NCBI GenBank assembly: GCA_964643725.1
Contig: CAZXTL010000033.1
Location: forward strand, 1-18,735
Source: DYQY01 sp964643725
GTDB lineage: Bacteria; Margulisbacteria; Riflemargulisbacteria; GWF2-35-9; DYQY01
Direction: 5' to 3'
Length of the DNA: 18,735 nt
Within the stretch, counting starts at the first letter, position 1; every line of letters starts with the position of its first letter. Under the pieces are notes generated by a model that ran no database searches, was not told the origin of the DNA, and saw only the letters and a program-made list of their open reading frames with translations. Shown here piece by piece: positions 1-12,000 of the stretch. The translations under genes and the position numbers were made by a program.

Positions 1-3000
1 ATGAAGCGATATGTTACAACACCTCAACAAATATCTATTACGACTTCTTACAAGATGCATTAGACCAAGCAAATACAGGAAATACAATTCAAGTGTTAAC
101 AGGAAACTACACTGGAGCAAAGGTTAGAGGGATAACCTGGCCAAACGTAAATGATATAACATTAAGAGGAGTAAGTTCAGTAAATACAGTAATAAATGCT
201 GAGTTGGTAACAAGACATTTTGTGGTTCCAACAGCAGTTAGATTAATGATAACAGATATCAGCTTAATAAACGGTAGGGTAAGTAACGATGTAGTGAACC
301 AAGATGGTGGAGCTATTTGGATGAACACTAGTGCTACATTAACAATGGATAGAGTAATTCTAAGCGGGAACATAGGATATAACGGTGGAGCTATCTATTC
401 TGGAGTTAAGAACATAAGTAACTCTAATATAAGAGGGAACAGCGCTTATCGCGGTGGCGCCTATTATAAAGGAATCAACATATTGAATAACTGTGAAATT
501 TTTAATAACAGTGCTGCTAATTATGGAGGGGGATTTGCTTGGAGCGTAGTTGTTTTAAGTAATAGTAAGGTATATAGCAATATTGGTGTTAATGCTGGTG
601 GCGGATTTGCATACTGTACTGATGATATATCTAATAGTGAAGTGTATAACAATATTACTAATGGTACTGGTGGAAGTTTTTATTTTGGAACAAATACTTT
701 AATAAATGTTTTGGCTTATGATAACAGTTCTTCTTTTGGGAGTGTGTTTTATTTAGGTAGTAATAAGTTAGTAAATAGTACAATTGTGTCTAATAATGGA
801 GCTATTTACTATGACAATGATATTGCAGGAGGTCAGAATGGTGGACAGCTTTTAGCATATAACACATTATTCGTCGGTGAGTTTAACGGCGGAGCGTCTG
901 CTAATTTCATAACGACAACAGTAGACCACAGTATAATAACAGACTTAGCACTACCAGCTGGTATGAACATTATTAGTCCAAGATATGATTTTGACGTAAC
1001 TCAGTTTACTGACTACACAAACAGAGATTACAGCATCATCAGCTGGTCAGTAGCTGTGAATAATGGAAGCAACTCTCAGTGGAACGCTAACTCAAATAAC
1101 GTAACGTCAGATTTTACGTCATCCGTCCCACGTTTCTTCGTTACTTCGGTTGATATTGGTGCATATGAGTTACAGATATCACAAGACAGAGTGTTTGTAG
1201 CTAAGATAGTGGAAACAACACAAGAGTTCCAGAATATCCAATCAGCATTAGATGCTTTAGGAGAAAGACAGTTAGCTGAAAGTAAAGCGGCTGGAAACAC
1301 AATCCAAGTGTATGCAGGAACAGTAACTGGATTAGGGAACAGAGGGTTGGTATGGCCAAATGTAGCGGATATAACATTACAAGGTATTACATCTGTAGAT
1401 ACAATCCTAGATGCAGAGCAGGTTACAAGACACATAGTTGTTACTCAAGCCATAAGCCTTAAGCTTCAGGACTTAAGCCTTACTAATGGAAGAGTAAGTA
1501 GCGATATCGTTAGCGAAAACGGTGGAGCTATTTGGATGAATGCAGCTGCTACATTGACCATGGATAGAGTAATCCTAAGCGGGAACATTGGATATAACGG
1601 TGGAGCTATCTTCCAAGGAATAAACAACATTAGCAATTCTGAAATAGCAAGCAATACAGCTGGGTATGTTGGCGGTGCTTTTTATCTAGGAAATAACGTT
1701 ATTAATAAATGTAATATATTTGGAAATATTGCAGTATATTTAGGTGGTGGTTTCTATGGTGGAACTAATACAATTCAAAACTCTGATATTCATAATAACA
1801 GCGCAAGTAGAGGTGCTGTGCTTTGTGATAGCAATGACAATATAAGTAATAGCAAGATATATAGTAATAGCGCTGGTACTGGTGGGGTTTTCAGTGGATG
1901 GTCTATGCATACGTTAAAGAACGTTATTTTATATAATAATTTTTCAAATTTAGGTAGTGTATTTGATAGGGGTATTGTTGTTCTTCTAAACAGTACAATT
2001 GTTTCAAATAACGGTGCTATTTATTATGATAATGATGTTCGAGATGGTATAGCTTATGGACAATTGTTTGCTTATAATACACTTTTCTTTGGAGATTTTA
2101 ATGTTGGAGCATCCGCTAATTTCATTACAACAACCTTAGATCATTGTGTGATTACGGATAGAACATTGCCAACTGAAATGGTACATATTGATACAAAATA
2201 TGGTTTTGATGTAACTCAGTTTACTGCTTATGTGAGCGGTGACTATAGTCTTCTAGATTGGTCAGTTGGAGCAAACACAGGAACAAACAATGCATGGAAC
2301 GTTAATTCAAATAATGTAACAACAGACTATAGTTTAACAAATGCAAGAATCCAGTCATCAACAATAGATATTGGTGCATACGAATCAACAAGTACAGTAG
2401 CTTTTGTTTGTGAAATCGAAGGAACAAAACAACAATTCACAAGAATCCAGTTAGCGTTAGATGCGTTAGCACAAATGGAAGAGACATATGGTTCTGGAGC
2501 TGGCAAAACAATACAGGTATATTCTGGAACAATTACTGGAACAGGCAACAGAGGATTAATATGGCCAAATGTACAGAATATTACATTAAGAGGAATTTCA
2601 TCTGTAGATACAATCCTAGATGCAGAGCAAGTAACAAGACATATTTCTGTTCCAACAGCTATTAGATTGAAGCTTTCAGAGTTGAGTTTATTCAACGGAA
2701 GAGTAAGTAACAATATCGTAAGTGAAAACGGTGGAGCTATCTGGATGACAGTTAATGCTACATTAACAATGGATAGAGTGATTGTTAGTGGAAATTCTGC
2801 ATATGCTGGTGGTGCTTTTGCTGGTGGAGTTAAGAATATAAGCAATTCAGTAATTAAGTCAAATTACGCTTATCAGGGTGGTGGATTCTACGCTGGAACA
2901 AATACAATAAATGACAGCAAAGTATATAGTAACAGTTCAACTTGGGCTGGTGGTGTATCATACCTAGCAACAAATACAATAAATAATAGTTATATTTATA

Positions 3001-6000
3001 ATAATAGTGCTGGAGTTGGCGGTGCATTTGGTTGGTCTTGGAGTACCTTAACTAATTGTAAAATATATAGCAACAGTGCAACAAGCGGAGGGTTCGTTTG
3101 TGCTGGTGCAACAAAAGTAATTAATAGTGAAATTTATAATAATAATGCTACAAGTTATGGCGTATTTGTTTATGGTGACAATACCTTAATAAATGTGAAT
3201 ATACATGATAACGCTGGCTATTATGGAAGTGTATTTTCGTTGGGAAACAATAAAGTTTATAATAGTTCAATCGTGTCTAATAATGGAGCTATTTATTATG
3301 ACAATGCAGTAGGTAGTGGAACAAGTAGTGGTAATTTTGAAGCATATAATTCCCTTTTCTTTGGTGATTTCAACGGAGGAGTTTCACTAGATTTTATAAC
3401 AACAACTTTAGATCATTGTGTAATAACAGATAGAACCTTACCAACTGAGATTAACCATATAAAAACGCGTTATGGTTTTGATGTTACGCAGTTTATGGAT
3501 TATCAAGCTGGTGACTATCATTTAGTTGATTGGTCAGTTGGATTAAACACTGGTACCAATAATGTGTGGAATATTAATTCAAATAACGTGACAACTGACT
3601 ATACATTAACAAACGCAAGAATCCAGTCAACTACAATAGATATTGGTGCATATGAATCAACAAGTACAGTAGCGTTTGTCTGCGAGATTGTAGAAACAGC
3701 ACAACAGTTTACAAGAATCCAGTTAGCATTAGATGCATTACAACAAATGGAAGAAACATATGGTACAGGAGCTGGTAAAACAATTCAGGTTTATTCAGGA
3801 ATATATGCTAGAACTGGCAATGTAGGTCTTGTATGGCCAAACGTACAAAATATTACATTACAAGGAATTTCATCTGTAGATACAATCCTAGATGCACAGC
3901 AAGTAACAAGACATATAGTTGTGCCTACAGTTATTAGCTTCAAACTAGCATCCTTGAGTTTAATTAACGGTAAAGTTTCTACCATTAATGCTGGCGATAA
4001 TGAAGGTGGCAGTATCAGGATGAATTTTAGTTCTAGATTGACCATGAATAGTTGTATTGTTAGTGGGAATAGTGCTTATAACGGTGGTGCTTTTGGCTAT
4101 GGAATCAGGAATATTTCTAATTCTAAAATATACTCTAATAGTTCAACTTATGGTGGCGCTTTTTATTACGGGACCAACAGTTTGAATACATCTCAAGTTT
4201 ATAATAATAGTACAAATTCCAATGGTGGAGGTTTTTGTTATGGTAGCAATGCAGTAAATAATTGCGATATATATGGAAATACTGCAATAAATGGTGGTGG
4301 ATTCTATGGAGGAACTAATATTGTAGTGGCAAGTAGAATTTTTAATAACTATGTTACGTCAGGCGGAGCATTTATTCATGGTACAAATACTCTGACAAAT
4401 TGTAATATTTTTGGAAACACAGCTTCTAATTCTGGTGGTGCTTTTTGGTCAGGTAATAATATTTTAACGAATACAGCTATGTTTAATAATAGTTCTAGTT
4501 ATGGTGGTGGATTTTATGCAAGTAATTCCACCTTAAATAATTGTGAGGTATACAATAATGTTGCAACTGTGGGTGGAGTTTTCTGTGACAGCTTTAGTTC
4601 TTTATTTAATAGTAAAGTATATTCTAACAGTTCTAGTTTTGGTGGTGTTTTTTCCCAAGGCACAAGCAATCTTGTAAATGTGTTGGTTTATAATAATAGT
4701 GCGACTAATGGCAGTGTGTTTAATTTAGGTAATAATAAATTAGAAAACTGTACAATAGTTTCTAACAACGGTGCAATTTATTTCGATAATGATATTTCTG
4801 ATGGTTACCTTGGCGAATTAGAAGCTTATAATACCTTGGTTTTTGGTAATTTCAATGGTGGAACGCCTGCTTTCTTCAATACTACTACTTTGGATCATTG
4901 TGTTATTACCGATAGAACATTGCCAACACAGATTAATCATTTTGATACTAGATACGGATTTGATGTAACTCAATTTATTGATTATGCAAAAGGAGATTAC
5001 AGACTAATAGATTGGTCAGTTGCAGCTAATACTGGGACTAATGACGCTTGGAATATTAACTCGAATAATATAACAACAGACTATACATCCATACAGCCAC
5101 GTATCTATTCCTCTACGATAGACATAGGTGCTTATGAATCAACAAGTGACATAGCATTTGTTTGTGAGATAGTAGAAACAGTACAAAAATTTACAAGAAT
5201 CCAGTTAGCCTTAGATGCTCTTGCACAGATGGAAGAGACTTATGGAACAGGGCATGGAAAGACAATCCAAGTTTATGCTGGGACAATAGTAGGAACTGGA
5301 AATAGAGGGTTAGTATGGCCAAATGTTGAGAACATAACATTAGTAGGTGAAGGAGTTACTGCTACGTTTATTGACGCTTCATTTGTCACTCGTCACATTG
5401 TTATTGACAATGCCGTAAGTTTAAAGCTTCAAGCATTAAGTTTAGTTAACGGAAAAGTATCAATAATTAATTCCGGCGATAATCAAGGTGGAAGCATCCG
5501 GATTAATGCTGGGGCAATAGTGACAATTAATAGATGCGTAATTAGTTCTAACCAAGCATACGAAGGTGGAGCCATTTATGGAGGAATTAAGACAATCATT
5601 AACTCTGTAATAAATAATAATAGTGCAGAAAATGGTGGTGTATTATATGCGGGAACAAACACAATTGTTAATGGATTGATTTATAATAACAGAGGTAATC
5701 AGGGTGCAGTATTATATGAAGGAAACAATAAGTTAGTTAACTGTACAATTGTTTCTAATGATGGGTCTATCTACTATGACAATAGTTCGAATGGTGGAGA
5801 AGAAGGTCAACTGCATGCATTTAATACTCTTTTTGAAGGTGATTTTAATGGAGGAGATAATACAAACTTTGATACATGTATTTTAGAAAATAGTATTATT
5901 ACAGATACAAGTTTGCCTCCGTTGATGACTGCGTTATATCCAATTTATGGATTCACTACTACGGGATTTGTGGGTTATGAAGCTCATAATTATAGGATTC

Positions 6001-9000
6001 TTCAAGAAAGTAAAGCATTTGGTGCTGGATCAAATACTTTGTGGTATGCAAATAATAATAATGTTACTAGTGATTTGGATGGGAATGATCGTATTAACGG
6101 TGACCCTTTATCATATTATGCAAGAGTCGACATTGGTTGTTATGAGTTAATACTGGATATTGGTGAAGCTATTTGTTATAACACTTCAACAAATATATAT
6201 TTTGACTCATTGCAAGATGCGTTAGATCAGGCATTTGTTTCTGAGACGATTCAGGTGTTGGTCGGAACATTTACAGGAGTTAAAGTTAGAGGCATTATTT
6301 GGCCTGATACTGAGAACTTGACACTACAAGGCAATAGTTCTGTTAATACAGTGCTTGATGCAGAGTTAGTAACTAGACATTTTTCTGTGCCAACTGCAAT
6401 ACATTTTACAATTAAAGACATTAGTTTAATAAACGGTCAGGTGAGTAATAATGTTGTTAGCCAAGATGGTGGTGCTATATGGATGAATGCAAATGCAACA
6501 TTGACTATGGATAGTTGTATATTGAGCGGCAATATTGGATACAACGGTGGAGCGATATATGATGGGGTTAAGGTTATAACTAATTCTAAGATAAGAGGAA
6601 ATAGTGCTTATGTAGGTGGCGCGATATATGGTGGGAACAATAGTATAACAGCTAGCGATATTTATAATAACAGAGGATATAGTGTTGGTGGTATCGGGTA
6701 TGCGGTGAATACCATAAACAATAGTTATATATATGGAAACGTTGCAGCAACAGACGGAGGAGCTATCGGTGGCGGAGCTAGTTTAATAGTTAGTTCAAAG
6801 ATATATGGAAACAGTGCTGTAAATGGTGGCGCTTTTGCTTATGGTGTTAATACGTTAATTAATCTTCTTGTTTATAATAATACGGCAGGAAATGGAAGTG
6901 TGTTTACATTAGGGGAGAATAAATTAATAAATTGTACAATCGTATCTAACAATGGAACTATTTATAATGATAATAATTCAGGTACTGGCCCTGATGGTCA
7001 GCTGTTGGCCTATAATACTTTGTTCGTTGGTGATTTTAATAGTGGGGCATCAGCTAATTTTATAACCTGTACAGTAGACCACAGTATAATAACAGATCTA
7101 GAGATACCAACTGAGATGACTATAATTAGTCCAAGATATGATTTTGATGTAACACAGTTTACTGATTCCATAAATGGTGATTACAGTATTATTAGTTCAT
7201 CAGTAGCTGTGAATAACGGAAGCAACTTACTGTGGAATGCTAACTCAAATAATATTACGTCTGACATTACGTCCACCGTCCCACGTGTTTACGTCTCCAC
7301 AATAGACATTGGTGCATATGAGTTACAGATAGCACAAGACAGAGTGTTTGTAGCTAAGATAGTTCAGACAACACAAGAGTTCCAGAACATCCAATCAGCA
7401 TTAGATGCTTTAGGAGAAAGACAGTTAGCTGAAAGTAAAGCGGCTGGAAACACAATCCAAGTGTATGCAGGAACAGTCGCTGGATTAGGGAACAGAGGAT
7501 TAATATGGCCAAGTGTAGCGGATATAACATTACAAGGTATTTCATCTGTAGATACAATCCTAGATGCAGCACAAGTAACAAGACACATTTCAGTTCCTGC
7601 AGCGATTAGCTTCAAACTTTCAGATTTGAGCTTAATCAACGGATGCGTGAGTAACAATACTGTTAGCGAAAACGGTGGAGCTATCTGGATGACTGCAGCT
7701 GCGACATTGACTATGGATAGAGTGATTGTTAGTGGCAACATTGGATATAACGGTGGAGCTTTCTATGATGGAATTAAAAATATTGCTAATTCTGTGATAA
7801 AAGCTAATAGTGCAGTTTCTGGTGGTGGCTTTATTTTAGGAACAAACATAATAACGGATAGTTCTATATTTGGTAATAGTGCTTCAACTCACGGTGGTGT
7901 TTTTAATGCAGGAGTTAATTCTTTAAATAATTGTGAAGTATCTAATAATGTAGCTAGTCTATGGGGAGGTATATTCTTCTTTGGAACAAATTCTTTAACC
8001 AATAGTAGGGTATATGCAAACAGTGCTTCTAATGGTGCAGTTTTCATCTGGGGGTCAAACATTTTAACAAGTGTCGATGTCTATGATAACGTTGCTGAAC
8101 TTGGTGGCGTGTTTACATATGGAACTAACTTACTTACAAATAGTAAGATTCATGGAAATACCGCTACTACTCAAGGTGGTGTGTTTAACTTATCAGTTAG
8201 CACATTAGATAACTGTGAAGTTAAAGATAACTTTTCTCTTTTAGGAGGCGTAGCTTATGAAGGGAAAAATGTATTTATTAATGTATTGATGTATAACAAC
8301 AGCGCTACAAATGGTGGCATGATATATCAAGGTGACAATACTATTGTTAATAGCACATTGGTTTCCAACAATGGGGCTATTTATTATGACAACATAGCTG
8401 GAGAAGGTGCAACTAGTGGCAACTTATTTGCTTATAACACATTAATCGTTGGTGATTTTAATGATGGAGTATCAGTAAATTTTGTTGCCACAACCTTGGA
8501 TCATTGTGCTGTGACAGACAGAACATTGCCAACTGATATTAATAATATTGATACTCGCTATGGGTTTGATATTAATCAGTTTGTTGATTATACAAATGGG
8601 GATTACCGGTTATTAGACTGGTCAGTTGGAGCTAACAGCGGAACAAACAATGCATGGAATGTAAATTCAATGAATGTCACATATGACTTTACATTAATAA
8701 ATCCACGAATTAACAATTCAACAATCGATATTGGAGTTTACGAATTAACTAGCAATGTTGCTTTTGTTTGTGAAATTTTTGAAACAGCTCAACAGTTTAC
8801 CAGAATTCAATTAGCATTAGATGCACTTGCGCAGATGGAAGAAACTTTTGGAACAGGGCATGGAAAGACAATTCAAATCTATGCTGGGACAATAGTTGGA
8901 ACTGGCAACAGAGGACTAGTGTGGCCAAGTGTAAACAATATAACCCTTCGTGGTGTCTCATCAGCTAATACTATTCTTGATGCAGATTTCGTCACCCGCC

Positions 9001-12000
9001 ACATTCTTGCTGTTCACGATTTACGGTTCACGGTTTCCGATTTGGCGTTAGTAAACGGTTGCGTAAGTAATAATGTAGTAACACAAAATGGTGGTTCAAT
9101 CTTGATGAATAATTCAGCCAGATTAACTATGGATAGGTGCGTGGTTAGTGGAAACAAAGCATATTTTGGTGGAGCTATTTATAGTGGCATCAACAATATT
9201 TCTAATTCAGAAATTAAAGCTAATAGTTCATATTCTGGTGGTGGATCATATTCTGGAATAAATACTATTACAAATTGTAACGTGTATGGAAATATTGCTG
9301 CTTATAATGGCGGTGCTTTCTATTCTTGTGAAAATAATATAAGTAACAGCAGAATATATGGTAACAGTGTTTATAATAACGGTGGGGTAATTGCCTATGG
9401 AAATAACCTTTTAGTAAATGTGCTTGCATACAATAATAGTGTTGGAGCTACGGGAGGGTTGCTCTATCTTGGTAACAATAAAATTGTTAACAGTACAATA
9501 GTTTCCAATAATGGAGTAATTTATAAGGATGATAACGTTGGAGATGGAACACTAGGTCAATTACAAGCGTATAATACGATTTTCTTTGGTGAGTTTGATG
9601 GTGGAGGAACACCAGAGTATTTTAATACGGTTACTGTAGAGCATTGTACATTTACAGATAGCACTCTTCCTTTAAGCATGAATATTTTCTATCCTATAGT
9701 AAATTTTGTTACTGCAGATTTTGCTGACTACAGTAATGGTGATTACAATATTAGTGCTAATTCTTCTGCGCATGGCCATGGTTCTAATGTGCTATGGAAT
9801 GCTAACTCCAATAATGTAACCACTGATATTCTTGGGAACCCAAGAATATATAACGAAGCAAATAACGTAGATAGAATCGATTTAGGTGCATATGAGTTAC
9901 AAGTATCAAGATCTGTTTGTTATATTGAGCAAACAGGTGTTTATTACGAGTCAATCCAAGATGCGTTAGATGTTGTTTCAGCGAATCAAACAATAAAAGT
10001 ATTAGTGGGGACACATACTGGACCAGGCAATAGAGGACTCATATGGCCAAACGTAAATGATATAACGTTACAAGGTGTTTCATCTATTAATACAATTTTA
10101 GATGCACAGCAAGTGACAAGACATATTGTTGTTCCTTGGACTGTTAGCATGAAACTTTCAGGGTTAAGCTTCATCAACGGACAAGTTAGCAACAATATCG
10201 TAAGTGAAAATGGTGGTTCTATCTGGATGAATAGCAACGCGACCTTAACGATGGATAGTTGTATTGTTAGCGGAAATATGGGATATAACGGTGGTGCATT
10301 TTTTGATGGTAAAAAGTATATAAGTAATTCTATTATTAAGGCCAATACTTCTTGCAACGGTGGAGGATTTTATAATGGCACAAATACGCTGACTAACAGT
10401 AATGTATATTCTAATAGTAGTTCATTAAGAGGTGGTGGATTCTGGGGTGGAACAAATACCCTGACGAATACTAACGTATACTTAAATACAGCTAATTATG
10501 GCGGCGGGTTCTTTAATTGCACAAATATTCTAACGAATAGTAACGTATACTCTAATAGCGGTATTAGTACTGGTGGTGGAATGGATTACAGTACAAATAC
10601 TCTGACTAATAGTGACGTTTACGCTAATAGTGCTATTTGGGGTGGAGGATTTTATCATTCCACTAATACACTTACTAACAGCAAAGTATATTCTAATAGT
10701 GGTAGTGCTGGTGGTGGATTTAGAGATTGTACAAATACACTTATCAATGTGTTGGCATACAATAACAGTTCAATACACGGAAGTGTGTTTTATTTAGGAA
10801 ATAATAAGGTTGTGAACAGTACTATTGTCTCTAATAATGGCGCTATCTATTATGATGATAATGTTGATTCAGGTGCAACAAGTGGCAACTTGCTTGCATA
10901 TAACTCTATCTTCTTTGGTGATTTTGACGGTGGGACACCGGCTTTCTTTAATACAACTACTGTAGATCATTGTATATTTAATGACTCTTCTCTTCCTGCT
11001 AGCATGAAAATATATTATCCAATTGTAAGTTTTGTTACAGCTGACTTTGTGGATTATACTAATGGGAACTATATTATTACTGCTAATTCTCCAGCACATG
11101 GGCATGGCTCAAATGTATTATGGAACGCTAACTCTAGTAATGTTACAGCAGATATTCTTGGGAACCCAAGAATTCATGATGAAGGCGCTTTACATGAACC
11201 AAAAATTGATATCGGAGCATATGAGCTAACCGTTTCAAGACCAGTTTGTTATATAGAAAGAACAGGAGTATATTACGAAGCAATTCAAGATGCGTTAGAC
11301 GCAGCAATTGCTAATGATGTTATTCACGTGTTAGCGGGAACACATACTGGGCCAGGCAACAGAGGGTTGATATGGACACATGCAAATAATGTTACATTAA
11401 GAGGTGAAACATCTACAACGTCTATTCTTGATGCAGAGTTTATTACTCGTCATGTTGTTGTTGCTGATGCAGTTAACTTTGCGATTGAATCATTAAGTTT
11501 AATAAATGGTCGAGTTGCAACTGTTAATTCTGGAGACAATGAGGCAGGTAGTATTTGGATGAATAGTGCCTCTTGGTTAACCATGGATAATTGTATAGTT
11601 AGCGGAAATGAGGCGTATAAGGGTGGTGTCTTTGGTTTAGGTAACAGGAAGATTCACAATACAATACTTGCTAATAATAGAGTATATTCAAGCGGTGGAG
11701 TGTTTAATGGTGGAAGCAACACATTAGTTGGCGTACTTGCTTATAATAACAGTGCTTCTGATGGAAGTGTATTGTACAGTGGAGAAAATAAGCTTGTAAA
11801 CAGTACAATGGTTGATAATGTTGGTGCAATATATTTTGCTGACAGTAACTCAAAACTAGTTGGATATAATACTCTTTTCTTTGGTGATTTTGGTAGCGGA
11901 GCATCTGCATTCTTTAATACTACAACCGTAGATCATTGTATTTTTACTGACACTACATTGCCTATCAACATGAATATCTTTTATCCTATATATAATTTTG

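Noticed and set aside
1..63. ATG at the first base as the gene start
   Set aside because: That ATG is in a different frame, which stops at TAG 61-63. The long frame is already open at base 3, and its first residues match the middle of the M5/M6 linker.
2327..2845. Minus-strand open frame of 172 codons, with look-alikes at 1466-1654, 7364-7741, 9986-10357 and 15944-16144
   Set aside because: These similar antisense frames arise because they lie opposite the same repeated head and core segments of the helix modules. Their encoded peptides are alike only because the sense strand is repeated, and no ribosome site or independent domain supports them.
5947..6150. Plus-strand open frame of 67 codons
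   Set aside because: It overlaps the M5 tail in another frame, its peptide has no recognisable feature, and the M5 tail continues unbroken through it.
9831..9844. Small inverted repeat (cttggg, two bases, cccaag), also at 11157-11170, as a possible terminator
   Set aside because: The loop of two bases is too short for a stable hairpin, there is no T-run, and the site encodes the conserved LGNPR of two related module tails inside the open frame.
10359..10778. CRISPR-like array
   Set aside because: The repeat units are 69-72 bases with no constant repeat/spacer partition. They are continuous coding sequence in phase with a beta-helix rung.
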